Part shown: piece after piece, positions 40,347 through 49,837 of the stretch
Layout of the letters: every line of letters begins with the position of its first letter
Position numbering within the stretch: the stretch's first letter is position 1
Source: Lentibacillus sp. JNUCC-1
GTDB lineage: Bacteria > Bacillota > Bacilli > Bacillales > Amphibacillaceae
Reading direction: 5' to 3'
Assembly (NCBI RefSeq): GCF_009741735.1
Contig: NZ_WHOH01000001.1
Coordinates: 1-64,000 of the forward strand
Length of the DNA: 64,000 bases
Position numbers and translations under genes: made by a program
Notes under the pieces: model-generated
What the model was told of the DNA's origin: nothing
The model's database searches: none
The model's input: the letters and a program-made list of their open reading frames with translations, nothing else

Positions 40347-40403
40347 CAAAAACACCCGAACAACTCCATTTAGCAATTTGAAATGGATGATTGTTCGGGT
40401 GTT
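40344..40403. terminator. Terminator between permease gene and ctaG
   Basis: AACACCCGAACAA/TTGTTCGGGTGTT with inner CCATTT/AAATGG. The minus strand has TTTTTGTT after it, so it mainly ends the ctaG transcript; it may also stop the convergent gene. Confidence 0.88.
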
Positions 40404-40430
40404 GTTCGTTCACTTTGTCTCAGACGCTTT

Positions 40431-41336
40431 TTATTCTTGTGGCGTATTTGAAGGCAATGGATCAATTTTGAGACTTTCTTTGCTAAACCATTTGAAGAAG
40501 ATCCGTGCAATCATCGTGCCGTATACAATCTCCTGCACGATTTTCATAATAATGCCGCCTAGTTGTTGGTCTTCCATAATATCGATTGGCGAGAACATAC
40601 TCGGACCAGAAATAGATGATTGCAAACCATCTAGTACATTAATAGGAACACACAAGCTCAAAGCTTGTATCCAAGACCCTTGTGCACTATACGCATCAAA
40701 TAAAGGCACATCAGCAAATATGATGAGTACACAGGCTGGAGTAATCAAAACTGTGCCGCCTATTATATAAGCGATCTTTAACAATGGGGATATCGTATCT
40801 TCGTCTCTGATAGGCGCGACAATCGGGAACCACATGATAAAAGCTGCAAACAAAATAATCAGGGATGTCGCTGTATGGGCAAACTGTGAAGACTTGGCAA
40901 AATCAAAAACAGCCGGTAAATGATAAAGAGAGAACAGCACATTAAACATGAGTAACGAGATTAATGGCATGGTAAAAAGCTTGAAAAAGGGTTTAATAAC
41001 CGGCTGATATAAGACTTTCCGCCACAGCCATTCAGGTATGCCTTGTAAAACAAGAATAGGAAATATCAGGTAGTAAACAGCCATTTGAATCATATGAGCT
41101 GTTAGCATAATGTGAGATAACAGATCAATAGGTGCACCTTTAACAGCATACAAAAGAATCATTGCAAGATAAAAGCTGATTTGTTCTTTTGTAGATGGCT
41201 GTTCAGCCAACGCATCAAACTTATGCCGATAAGGGCCTGTAATGAGAAAGTATGCCAACCCCATCGCAATGACGAATATCATGAAATAAGGACTCCAAAG
41301 TGCACGAAATCCAAATATTTGCAAGTCTAGCCACAT
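40431..41336 (-). CDS. ctaG: Cytochrome c oxidase assembly factor CtaG (caa3 type)
   Basis: 301 aa from ATG at 41336 (GGAG 10 bases ahead). Seven or eight membrane segments, with HIMLTAHMIQMAVYYLIFP and YHLPAVFD, match the Bacillus CtaG/Caa3_CtaG family, needed for caa3 oxidase assembly and probably copper delivery. It is unrelated to Cox11-type CtaG. Last gene of the ctaCDEFG block. Confidence 0.94.
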   Translation of the reverse strand: MWLDLQIFGFRALWSPYFMIFVIAMGLAYFLITGPYRHKFDALAEQPSTKEQISFYLAMILLYAVKGAPIDLLSHIMLTAHMIQMAVYYLIFPILVLQGIPEWLWRKVLYQPVIKPFFKLFTMPLISLLMFNVLFSLYHLPAVFDFAKSSQFAHTATSLIILFAAFIMWFPIVAPIRDEDTISPLLKIAYIIGGTVLITPACVLIIFADVPLFDAYSAQGSWIQALSLCVPINVLDGLQSSISGPSMFSPIDIMEDQQLGGIIMKIVQEIVYGTMIARIFFKWFSKESLKIDPLPSNTPQE

Positions 41337-41458
41337 ATCATTGTCACTCCTTATAATACAGTACCCTTTTATTATATCGTAATTAATTAACCATGTCATT
41401 TAAACGTTTTATGACAATTTAGCAAAAAACAGAGTAAGTAGCATATTTTCACTGCATT

Positions 41459-41491
41459 AGAAAAGGACTGGAAGATCCAGTCCTTTTCTTG
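41459..41491 (-). terminator. Terminator-like hairpin after ctaF
   Basis: Perfect AGAAAAGGACTGGA/TCCAGTCCTTTTCT hairpin 4 bases past ctaF. The T tract lies within the stem and the tail is AATG, so readthrough to ctaG is possible. Confidence 0.65.
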
Positions 41492-41494
41492 TCT

Positions 41495-41815
41495 TTACCA
41501 CCAGCTGATGACCCCAAGTGCTGCGAGAGTTAAAAGCGCAGCCCAGATACCACCGTATATCATCGTGGCGGGCATCCCGTGTTCTTTGTCTTTCATATGC
41601 ATGAAATAATAAAACTGAAAAGCTACTTGAATTGTGGCCAAAACGACAAGTACTGGAATAACAAAGATCTTATCCATGGCACCTGTTGCCACAACCGCAA
41701 AAGCAATAATAGTCAATACGATCATTAACCCAAAAGAAATCAAATGTTTTTGCATTTCTTCCTTGTTCTTTTGCTTTTGATAAGCACGCATCTTACTGGA
41801 ATTGGTGTTATCCAT
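41495..41815 (-). CDS. ctaF: Cytochrome c oxidase subunit IV
   Basis: 106 aa, three membrane segments; QKHLISFGLMIVLTIIAF and QFYYFMHMKDKEHG are typical of caa3 subunit IVB. ATG at 41815. It is a small structural subunit, not catalytic. Three bases separate it from ctaE. Confidence 0.93.
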   Translation of the reverse strand: MDNTNSSKMRAYQKQKNKEEMQKHLISFGLMIVLTIIAFAVVATGAMDKIFVIPVLVVLATIQVAFQFYYFMHMKDKEHGMPATMIYGGIWAALLTLAALGVISWW

Positions 41816-41818
41816 TTC

Positions 41819-42442
41819 TTACGCCACCTTTCCCATTAAATAAACGACTGTGAATACGAACACCCAAATGACATCAATAAAGTGCCAATACAAGCTGAAA
41901 GTGTAAAACTTCGGTGCGTTATACAAGTTCAGTCCGCGTTTGGCATTGCGGATCATGATTGTAATCAGCCAGCAGATACCAAATGTCACGTGTCCGCCGT
42001 GGAAACCGACTAGTGTGTAGAAGGCTGATCCAAAGGCAGACGATCTGAATGTAAACCCATAATCAGATATATAATGAGAAAACTCATAGATCTCCAGTCC
42101 AAGAAAACCCAGACCAAGCAGTCCTGTAACGCCAAGCCAGATCTGCATTTTTTTGAAGTCATGGTTTTTCATGTGATACATGGCGTATACGCTTGTAAGT
42201 GAACTGGTCAGGAGGAGGACCGTCATAATAAAGACCAGTTCAAGCCCAAACATTTCTTGAGAAGTTGGTCCTCCTGCTGTTGAATTTCTTAAAGCAATAA
42301 ACGTTCCGAATAGACTCGCAAACAATACCGTTTCGCCGCCGAGAAAGAACCAAAGACCCAGGAATTTATTTTTGCCTTCAAGGGTGGCCTTTTCGGGTTC
42401 ATTCGGCATCGTTTCCGGATGCAGTGGATGAATATGACTCAT
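41819..42442 (-). CDS. ctaE: Cytochrome c oxidase subunit III
   Basis: 207 aa, five membrane segments as in the truncated subunit III of Bacillus caa3 oxidase. LGLWFFLGGETVLFASLFGTF and GFHGGHVTFGICWL are family motifs. It stabilises the proton-pumping complex. It abuts ctaD directly, with its ATG next to the ctaD stop. Confidence 0.95.
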   Translation of the reverse strand: MSHIHPLHPETMPNEPEKATLEGKNKFLGLWFFLGGETVLFASLFGTFIALRNSTAGGPTSQEMFGLELVFIMTVLLLTSSLTSVYAMYHMKNHDFKKMQIWLGVTGLLGLGFLGLEIYEFSHYISDYGFTFRSSAFGSAFYTLVGFHGGHVTFGICWLITIMIRNAKRGLNLYNAPKFYTFSLYWHFIDVIWVFVFTVVYLMGKVA

Positions 42443-44296
42443 TTATTTAGCCTCCCTTTCCAGCTCTTCTTTCTTAACATAATATCCCAGGTCATCTTTC
42501 AAGGAACGAACGACCATTGTGCCAAGTGCAAACGCCATACCGCCATATAAAGCGAGGAACCAGAGCTTGTGATCTGTCTGGTAAATAAAGCCGATTCCAG
42601 CAACAAAGAAGCCAAGTGACATTAAGAACGGCATGATGGAGCCGTTCGGCATATGGATATCATCAAGAGGTTCTCCTGGTGTCATTTGTCTATTTCCTTC
42701 TGTTTTCTCGATCCATAAGGCGTCTAGTCCACGTACAAGCGGAACCTGTTTAAAGTTATAGAATGGCGGTGGTGATGGTATGGACCATTCCAGCGTCCGG
42801 CCATCCCATGGATCTGCGGCTGCTTTTTCACCTTTAATCGCTGTAACAACAACGTTATAAAGGAATACAATTACACCCACACCCATCAAAAAGGCTCCGA
42901 TGGTACTAATCAAGTTGCCGAGGTCAAGTTCCTGACCTTCGAGGAATACCCAGTAACGGCGCGGCATTCCCATGAGCCCAAGGAAATGCTGAATAAAGAA
43001 AGTCAAATGGAACCCGATAAAGAATACCCAGAAAGTAATTTGTCCCAAAGTTTCATTTAAGATGCGTCCAAACATCTTTGGCCACCAGTAATGAAGTCCC
43101 GCGAAAATACCAAATACGGTCCCACCGACAATTACATAGTGGAAGTGAGCAACAACGAAATACGTATCGTGATACTGATAGTCTGCAACTGCAGAGCCCA
43201 GCATAACGCCTGTCATGCCACCGATGGTAAACGTCGGAATAAATCCGAGTGACCATAGCATGGCTGAATTAATCTTAATGCTTCCGCCCCACATTGTGGC
43301 GAGCCAGTTAAATATTTTAATACCGGTTGGCACAGCGATTGCCATAGTTGCTACTGCGAAAATGGAGTTGGCCATAGGTCCCAGTCCCACTGTGAACATG
43401 TGGTGTGCCCAAACCATGAATCCTAGGAAAGCAATGAGCATCGTAGCAAACACCATTGCGGTATATCCAAATAAACGTTTTTTAGAAAATGTAGCAAACA
43501 CTTCACTAAACACACCGAAAATCGGCAAAATCAAAATATAAACTTCTGGGTGCCCGAATATCCAGAATAAGTGCTCCCAGATAATAGCGTTACCGCCTAG
43601 AGCAGCATCGAAAAATGCTGACCCAAACATTCTATCAAACATCAGTAAGAACAACCCGATTGTCAATGCTGGAAATGCAAACAAAATAAGTGTACTTGTA
43701 ATAAACGTTGTCCATGTAAACAATGGCATACGCATGTATGTCATCCCTGGGGCACGCATATTGACGATTGTTGCGAGAAAGTTAATCCCACTCATTAATG
43801 TACCTGCCCCTGCGATTTGCAGACCAAGTACATAGAAATCTACACCGTGTGAAGCGGAGTCGGTTGCAAGTGGCACATAAGAGGTCCACCCTGCATCAGG
43901 TGCTCCACCTAGGAACCAACTCAAATTTAGAAGGATTCCTCCAAAGATAAATAACCAAACCCCAAGGGCGTTTAGAAACGGAAATGCAACGTCACGCGCG
44001 CCGATTTGCAATGGCATCGCGGCGTTCATTAATGCCAGAATTAATGGCATGGCCGCCAAAAATATCATTGTCGTTCCGTGCATGGTAAACATTTCATTAT
44101 AGAGACCTGCACTGACAACATCGTTCATTGGCTTGATCAGCTGAATTCTGATTATAAGCGCTTCAATACCACCAAGCAGGAAGAAGAAACCACCACCGAA
44201 CAAATACAGATGCGCCACTTTTTTGTGGTCAACAGTAGTCAAGTAATCCCACAATACAGTACTAAAGCTTCTCTTTTGAGCAGCTGCAATACTCAA
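42443..44296 (-). CDS. ctaD: Cytochrome c oxidase subunit I (caa3)
   Basis: 617 aa, 12 to 14 membrane segments. Haem-copper core includes HGTTMIF, the active site WIFGHPEVYILILP (with the Tyr-His crosslink) and DTYFVVAHFHYV. It holds heme a and the heme a3-CuB centre and pumps protons. TTG start with GGGAGG upstream. Subunit II (CtaC) has its own cytochrome c domain, so no soluble cytochrome c is strictly required. Confidence 0.97.
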   Translation of the reverse strand: MSIAAAQKRSFSTVLWDYLTTVDHKKVAHLYLFGGGFFFLLGGIEALIIRIQLIKPMNDVVSAGLYNEMFTMHGTTMIFLAAMPLILALMNAAMPLQIGARDVAFPFLNALGVWLFIFGGILLNLSWFLGGAPDAGWTSYVPLATDSASHGVDFYVLGLQIAGAGTLMSGINFLATIVNMRAPGMTYMRMPLFTWTTFITSTLILFAFPALTIGLFLLMFDRMFGSAFFDAALGGNAIIWEHLFWIFGHPEVYILILPIFGVFSEVFATFSKKRLFGYTAMVFATMLIAFLGFMVWAHHMFTVGLGPMANSIFAVATMAIAVPTGIKIFNWLATMWGGSIKINSAMLWSLGFIPTFTIGGMTGVMLGSAVADYQYHDTYFVVAHFHYVIVGGTVFGIFAGLHYWWPKMFGRILNETLGQITFWVFFIGFHLTFFIQHFLGLMGMPRRYWVFLEGQELDLGNLISTIGAFLMGVGVIVFLYNVVVTAIKGEKAAADPWDGRTLEWSIPSPPPFYNFKQVPLVRGLDALWIEKTEGNRQMTPGEPLDDIHMPNGSIMPFLMSLGFFVAGIGFIYQTDHKLWFLALYGGMAFALGTMVVRSLKDDLGYYVKKEELEREAK

Positions 44297-44350
44297 TTTA
44301 TTAACCTCCCTCTTTATCTTTCATCCCAGTTTTGTCTTTTAAATATTCAT

Positions 44351-45409
44351 TTATTCTCCGGCACTATCAGGTGTAATCTCAGAATGCTTAAGTTGCATCA
44401 GATATTCTGCAATTTTTTCTGCATCTTCTTTGTTGACTTCAGGATAGTTGCCAGTCATTTTGTTGCCAGGCTTATACTGTTCAGGATCTTGAATCCAAGA
44501 TGCCAGATTTTCTTTAGTGGGTTCCAGGAAGCCGGCTATTTTTGTACGGTTTCCAAAGTTTGTTAGGTTAGGTCCAACCTGTTTGCCGGAAGAACCAATC
44601 GCATGACAGGACATACAATTATTTGATTCAAACAAATCCTTACCTTCTACTGCAACAGTTTCTTGAGGTTGTTCTTCTGGATCGACAGCTTGCATATCTG
44701 ATGCCCACTGTTCATATTCCTCAGGACTGACAGCAATCACTTTGAAGTCCATCAATGAGTGAGATGGGCCGCATAGTTCAGCACATTTGCCCCAGTAAAC
44801 ACCCTCGTCATAAGCTTCAATGTACATCCGATTCGTATTCTCTACGTTGACGTCCATCTTTCCGGTAATTGAAGGAACCCAGAATGAGTGGATGACATCG
44901 CTTGATATCATGTTGATATACACTTTCTCACCAGTCGGAATATACAAATCCTGGCTTGTTTGAAAATCTTGACCTTTGTAGTCAAAGTGCCACCAATACT
45001 GGTTACCGGTAATATCGACACTTATGGCTTCATCTTCTGCAGCACCAGAAACATCTGCAAGATCAAAAGTCGCGATGACTGTTGGCACAGCCAAGATAAC
45101 CACGAGAATGATCGGAATAACTGTCCAGATCGTTTCTAGTGTTTTGTTGCCTTCAACTTGTTTAGGAATGAAATCCTCCTGGCCTTTCTTTTCTCTGAAA
45201 CGAAAGAGAACAATTGTGTAGATAATCATAACGGCCAGAAACACAAATGTCATGACGACAACTGAAAGAATTATTAATTTCATGGAACTTTCAGCACCAT
45301 ATCCTTTTGGCACGAGAGCAGTGAGATTTTCCTTACCGCACCCGGCGAGAACAAGCGCCAATACCCCTAGCGTGAATAGTGCGCGAAGTTTCCCAAACAA
45401 ACCTTTCAT
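44351..45409 (-). CDS. ctaC: Cytochrome c oxidase subunit II with fused cytochrome c domain
   Basis: 352 aa lipoprotein: signal peptide with lipobox LVLAGC, two membrane helices, CuA domain (CAELCGPSHSLM, about residues 215-226) and a C-terminal heme c domain with CMSCH near residue 272. This fusion defines caa3 oxidase. LspA in this window would process it. ATG at 45409. No ctaB separates it from ctaA. Confidence 0.97.
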   Translation of the reverse strand: MKGLFGKLRALFTLGVLALVLAGCGKENLTALVPKGYGAESSMKLIILSVVVMTFVFLAVMIIYTIVLFRFREKKGQEDFIPKQVEGNKTLETIWTVIPIILVVILAVPTVIATFDLADVSGAAEDEAISVDITGNQYWWHFDYKGQDFQTSQDLYIPTGEKVYINMISSDVIHSFWVPSITGKMDVNVENTNRMYIEAYDEGVYWGKCAELCGPSHSLMDFKVIAVSPEEYEQWASDMQAVDPEEQPQETVAVEGKDLFESNNCMSCHAIGSSGKQVGPNLTNFGNRTKIAGFLEPTKENLASWIQDPEQYKPGNKMTGNYPEVNKEDAEKIAEYLMQLKHSEITPDSAGE

Positions 45410-46525
45410 GAATGTATACCTCTCTTTCTCTTTTAACTTCCACTTTTAATAATATAATTGGTTTTTAACCAAATGGAAATCCAATCGTTAATAACACTAT
45501 TACCTGAAACAAGATTGTAATCAGTAGTTAAGTAAATAAATGGAGATTCTGTTCCGTTCGTCTATTTGCGACATCACCTAAAATATATTGACCTTTTTGG
45601 CTATTGCCGAAAAAAGCAACGGCAATAAGCATATCATATATATAACGATTTGTCGCTCGAACATACTAAACTTCAAAGGCGGCAATATCGGTATATTGCC
45701 AATTGTCGCATGTGCGAATGGTGCTGGTATTGATGGCTCCTTTTGACTACATTGTATATAAAACAACGTACAGAAGCCAGTCCTGATATACGAAAGCCGT
45801 TATTGCTCACGTTATAAACAACAGCATAAAAGATCTATAGCGGTAAACACAATACCAATAATAAAAGCGGTTTGAAGTGAAACGCTCCCGTAAAGATCAA
45901 CCTTCTTCTATCATGACCGACTCAATAACAACATCTTAACAAACGTTCAGTTCCATTTACTAATTGTAATCCCCCCTTTAATTCTTTACACAATAATGAT
46001 CCCACATAGAGTCTCAATTAGCGTCTCGTCTGCTCCCATTATTAATCATTGTAACGTCGCTTAGAGCTGATTTATGTATCGGCACAGAGCGCGTGCTTAA
46101 TTACTCTTAAAGATCAATTGTGACGTTTTTGTGAACATTGCATGCTGACTGGATTAATTGGGTATGAACTTGAATGAACACAACAAAATTGTGACGGTAA
46201 ATCGACAGTTCGTTTATGCTTGGCAACATGTAACAATTCTCGCCAAACCCACAACCATCAAGGACCGGCATGCAGTTTATCCTATGGTTCAAGGAGGACG
46301 GCAACCCTTGGTGGAGCAACCGCCCTCTACATTATTTCTAGCAAATTCTGCCCAACAATGCAAGGATTTATCACTTACTCATAGTGAAAACAGGGTAAAA
46401 ACGAGATACTTTAACAATTATGTGACAGATGAAGATTTTTGAGTAGAATTATTGCTTATTTATTATGGTCATCTTAGAATATACTAGGATACTTAAATAT
46501 CAACAATGTGAAACGAGGCATATAT
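45410..46525. other. Gene-poor interval between divergent ctaC and ctaA
   Basis: About 1.1 kb with no recognisable gene. Short frames such as 46158-46442 lack similarity, ribosome sites or plausible composition. It holds inverted repeats (GGCAATAT, TATTGCCG, TTGGTT families) and presumably both cta promoters. B. subtilis has ctaB in this region. A TATACT -10-like word lies near 46481-46486, before ctaA. Confidence 0.7.
45602..45700. repeat. Paired GGCAATA/TATTGCC inverted repeats
   Basis: TATTGCCG (45602-45609) faces CGGCAATA (45620-45627), and GGCAATAT (45681-45688) faces ATATTGCC (45693-45700). The same 7-mer appears four times in 100 bases in alternating orientation, about 200-300 bases upstream of ctaC. 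Could be operators or RNA stem-loops; no regulator is assigned. Confidence 0.6.
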
Positions 46526-47485
46526 ATGATTCGACGACTAAAACGATTATCGGTTACCGCTGTAATAGGCATGATTTTTATACTACTGGGCGGCGCATTG
46601 GTAACCAAAACAGACTCAGGTGCAGGGTGCGGCAAAAGTTGGCCTCTCTGCAATGGAGAATTTATGCCTACAAACATTACGCCAGAACTTGTAATTGAGT
46701 TAAGCCACAGATTAGTTTCCTCTATAATGGGAATTGTCGTTTTGGCTTTGGCAATCTTAGCTTGGCGTCATCTAGGGCACATACGTGAAGTTAAATTCCT
46801 GTCATTTCTCTCCCTTTTCTTTTTGGTTTTGCAAGGATTGATCGGTGCTGCAGCTGTTATGTGGGGCCAATCTGACTTTGTACTTGCTATGCATTTTGGC
46901 ATCTCGCTTATATCTTTTGCAGCTGTATTTCTTCTTATGTTACTTATTTTTGAGATCGATCAAAAGTTTGATACAAAAGCTCTCTTTATCGAAAAGAAAC
47001 ATCGGTTGGAAATATACGCACTTACGCTTTATACACTGATTGTTGTATATACTGGCGCTTTGGTCCGGCATGCCCAAGCCAATCTTGTATGTGCGGACTG
47101 GCCATTTTGCACCAATACCTCCCCGTTTGATATTTCAAGTTTCAGCAGTGCCCAATGGATACAAATGGGTCACAGACTCGCAGCTGGCATCTTGTTTATC
47201 TGGACGTTAGCATTTGTAATCAGAGCGATTAAAGCTTACCGGCACAGCAAGGTAATGGTTTATGGCTTTAGCATTTTGTTCGGCCTAATTCTTATGCAGG
47301 TGTTATTCGGAGCCTTAATTATTTTCACCATGTTAAACCTTGGAATTGCACTTATGCACGCACTTGTAATTTCTTGTTACTTCGCACTTCTCAGCTATTT
47401 CGTCATGCTGGCTACCAGACATGCCTCCATGGAGAAGAAAGCTCAAACTAATACTACCTACACGAAACCAGCAGATGTTAAATAA
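46526..47485 (+). CDS. ctaA: Heme A synthase
   Basis: 319 aa from ATG at 46526, after ACGAGG; the GTG at 46508 precedes that site. Eight membrane helices with duplicated four-helix halves and two extracytoplasmic cysteine pairs (CGKSWPLC and CADWPFC). It oxidises heme O to heme A for CtaD. Substrate heme O needs CtaB, which is not in this window. Oriented divergently from ctaC and convergent with ftsW. Confidence 0.95.
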   Translation: MIRRLKRLSVTAVIGMIFILLGGALVTKTDSGAGCGKSWPLCNGEFMPTNITPELVIELSHRLVSSIMGIVVLALAILAWRHLGHIREVKFLSFLSLFFLVLQGLIGAAAVMWGQSDFVLAMHFGISLISFAAVFLLMLLIFEIDQKFDTKALFIEKKHRLEIYALTLYTLIVVYTGALVRHAQANLVCADWPFCTNTSPFDISSFSSAQWIQMGHRLAAGILFIWTLAFVIRAIKAYRHSKVMVYGFSILFGLILMQVLFGALIIFTMLNLGIALMHALVISCYFALLSYFVMLATRHASMEKKAQTNTTYTKPADVK

Positions 47486-47491
47486 AAACGA

Positions 47492-47537
47492 TAAACAAAA
47501 GGCAGTCCCGTTTATTCAGCGGACTGCCTTTTGTTTA
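47492..47537. terminator. Bidirectional terminator overlapping the 3' end of ftsW
   Basis: TAAACAAAAGGCAGTCC/GGACTGCCTTTTGTTTA inverted repeat between convergent ctaA and ftsW. The last ftsW codons and stop lie inside it. Confidence 0.88.
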
Positions 47538-48703
47538 TTCATCCTTTGATTTAAATGCGAAGGTTTCGATTGTTTTTTGTTTGGTTCATCAGAATCTGAT
47601 TCATCACTTTTTACCTGCTTGGCAATATTATTCAGTATTCCCACCGAGGCCATTAATACAAGTAGTGATGAACCTCCATAACTTACAAAAGGCAATGTAA
47701 CACCGGTGATTGGAAGAATACCGCTAATTGATCCGAGGTTAATAAAAGCCTGAATGCCAATCATTGAAGATATTCCAATCGCCAGTAGAGCCCCAAAACT
47801 GTCCTTGCATCTGCTCGAAATGTATAATCCCCTTAATACAATCGTAGCCAGCAGACCAAGCACAATCACAACGCCCAGAAAGCCGAGTTCTTCTGCTATG
47901 ACTGACATAATAAAATCGGTATGTGCACCAAATAAAAAACCAAGTTTCTGAACACTTTGTCCAAGTCCTTCGCCGGTTAACCCACCAACGCCAATTGCAA
48001 GATAGGATTGAATCAAATGATGTCCTGCTGTCTCAGGGGCTTCGAAAGGCTGATAGGCGCCAGTTACACGGTTCACACGGACGTCAGTGACCATATTCGG
48101 GATAGCAATTAATATAAGCGTTAAAGCACACATAACCAGAATCAGCAAGTGTTTAAAACGAATACCAGAACTTATAATAACTGAACCTGCAATCAATAAA
48201 ATAATGAATGATGTTCCGATGTCCGGCTGAACAACTATTAATGTCAGTATGATACCTGTCATTACAAGTGGCGGCAGCACTGCTTTATAAAAATCATCAA
48301 TGTATTTTTGCTTCTTGGAATAAACAGAGGCGAGATAAATAATGATCCCGATTTTAGCAAACTCTGCAGGCTGGATGCCAACAGACCCTATCCTGAACCA
48401 AGACTGAGCATTCCCGGCTGTCGTACCAAATAGCTTGACACCAATCAGCATTAAAATCACACTTACAATAATAATTTTAACCAAGCGCTGATAATACTGA
48501 TAGGGAAATAAACTGAGCGTAATCATTGCCGTAAGACCAAGAAGAAACCATTGGGTCTGGCGAATAAGGTAGTGATTGCTTTCCAAGCCTTCTACAACAG
48601 CGGTTACCATGCTTGCACTGTAGATCATAACAATGCCAAACAAGGCCAGCAATATGGGTACTATCATTAATGTATAATCGTAATTTTTAAGTTTTTGCAT
48701 CAT
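47516..48703 (-). CDS. ftsW: Vegetative septal SEDS glycosyltransferase FtsW
   Basis: 395 aa from ATG at 48703 (GGAG 10 bases ahead; a second ATG follows at once). SEDS signatures: AQSWFRIGSVGIQPAEF, QPDIGTSFI and PITGVTLPFVSYGGSS. With PBP2B it makes septal peptidoglycan. Context ylaN-ftsW matches B. subtilis, but pycA does not follow. A serine/lysine-rich tail ends inside a terminator. Confidence 0.92.
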   Translation of the reverse strand: MMQKLKNYDYTLMIVPILLALFGIVMIYSASMVTAVVEGLESNHYLIRQTQWFLLGLTAMITLSLFPYQYYQRLVKIIIVSVILMLIGVKLFGTTAGNAQSWFRIGSVGIQPAEFAKIGIIIYLASVYSKKQKYIDDFYKAVLPPLVMTGIILTLIVVQPDIGTSFIILLIAGSVIISSGIRFKHLLILVMCALTLILIAIPNMVTDVRVNRVTGAYQPFEAPETAGHHLIQSYLAIGVGGLTGEGLGQSVQKLGFLFGAHTDFIMSVIAEELGFLGVVIVLGLLATIVLRGLYISSRCKDSFGALLAIGISSMIGIQAFINLGSISGILPITGVTLPFVSYGGSSLLVLMASVGILNNIAKQVKSDESDSDEPNKKQSKPSHLNQRMNKQKAVR

Positions 48704-48777
48704 CGCCTGATGTCTCCTATGGATAAAAGATAATTGAATCATTGATCTGGCGTGCGTTTAAAGTTTTGACTACACTA

Positions 48778-48812
48778 AAAAAACAAAAAACCTTGCCTGC
48801 TCCGGGGCAAAG
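48778..48812 (-). terminator. Intrinsic terminator after ylaN
   Basis: Minus-strand TTTGCC...GGCAAGG hairpin followed by TTTTTTGTTTTTTT. It separates ylaN from ftsW. Confidence 0.75.
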
Positions 48813-48841
48813 TTTAAGTATGTGAGACATCGAAAGCCCGT

Positions 48842-49126
48842 TTACGTTGTTTTTTGTGCGGCTTCATGCAATATATTCAACTTGCGTTCAAGGTTTTCCA
48901 GCAGCAATTTGCCCTCTGCTTCTGCAACTAAATTCAGACGGACAGCAAAATCAATCTCTCGTGAGAGACCAAACATATGCGTATCCAAGACTTCTTCATA
49001 AAGAGGGCACTGTGGCATTGTTAAATTTTCTATTTGCACCTCAATTAAACGCAATATATGATCAGCATCTTCTTTAAGAAGTGCATATGCTCTTTCTCGG
49101 TCATTTAATGTCATCTCAGGAATCAA
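48842..49126 (-). CDS. ylaN: YlaN family protein
   Basis: 94 aa from TTG at 49126, 6 bases after GGAGGG; the upstream TTG at 49132 is too near. [23 protein letters not shown] (interrupted) and [11 protein letters not shown] are almost identical to B. subtilis YlaN, which binds Fur and relieves iron-dependent repression. Conserved neighbour of ftsW. Confidence 0.93.
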   Translation of the reverse strand: MIPEMTLNDRERAYALLKEDADHILRLIEVQIENLTMPQCPLYEEVLDTHMFGLSREIDFAVRLNLVAEAEGKLLLENLERKLNILHEAAQKTT

Positions 49127-49348
49127 GATCAACCCTCCGTTAAGTAGCTTTTATTGCGATAATGCTCCCGTTCATATACCGTCTATTTTAACAGTATATT
49201 TGCATCCTCTCTTTATTTTAGCGTTATAAGAGCGTAATTGCAAATTTATTTTGATTTACATTGTATGAAATCTTTTTATCGTGAAAAACCCTGACTTCTC
49301 TGTTATTCTTTAAAGGTGCACATATTTTTCTAAAAGGTGGTTAAACAT

Positions 49349-49837
49349 ATGATAGTTCCAATTAAGGGAAATGTGGGGTTTACCATTACGCTTGACCCAA
49401 CTGTTTGGATTTTTGACGATAGAAAAATCGAACTTGATCAAGCTTTCTCAAACAATAGCGAAACACAGACAGAAGAGGATGGGGTTAAAAATGCTTCTGA
49501 AAGATGGGATCGAGAACTCCATTCTGACATGCTCAAGCCACCTGTCAACAGAAGTATAAAGCGGTTTGAAAGAGAAAAAATATTAAAGAGTACATATGTC
49601 ATGCCCATCAAATGGTTTCTGGAAACTGCTGAAGTTAACGCTGGTGCAACAGAGGTTGAATTAAAACTTATAGATGGCAGCATCATAATACCTTTGAAAA
49701 CATTAACCGAAGCATATTTTTTATTTGCGGTGGAAGGAAAACCGCTCAAAGAGGATGGCCCTGTTCACCTTATATTTGGAGATGGATCAAATATAAACGA
49801 CCCTATTAAAGGTGTAAAAGAAATTTATGTTAAATAA
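49349..49837 (+). CDS. Conserved hypothetical protein
   Basis: 162 aa from ATG at 49349 (AAGGTGG 8 bases ahead). Begins MIVPIKGNVGFTITLDPTVW, soluble, no signal peptide or membrane helix. The C-terminal half is beta-rich with FLFAVEGKPLKEDGPVHLIF. I recall similar proteins in related Bacilli labelled loosely as peptidyl-prolyl isomerase, but see no isomerase motif. It directly precedes ylaJ. Confidence 0.75.
   Translation: MIVPIKGNVGFTITLDPTVWIFDDRKIELDQAFSNNSETQTEEDGVKNASERWDRELHSDMLKPPVNRSIKRFEREKILKSTYVMPIKWFLETAEVNAGATEVELKLIDGSIIIPLKTLTEAYFLFAVEGKPLKEDGPVHLIFGDGSNINDPIKGVKEIYVK

Noticed and set aside
46280..46330. GGCAACC-rich segment considered as a riboswitch core
   Set aside because: Repeated GGTTGC and GGCAACC are direct repeats and do not form the conserved pairing of SAM, ZTP or other classes I know; no terminator follows.
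46158..46442. Plus-strand open frame of 94 codons between ctaC and ctaA
   Set aside because: No ribosome site, no recognisable domain and no codon pattern like its neighbours. It does not resemble CtaB.
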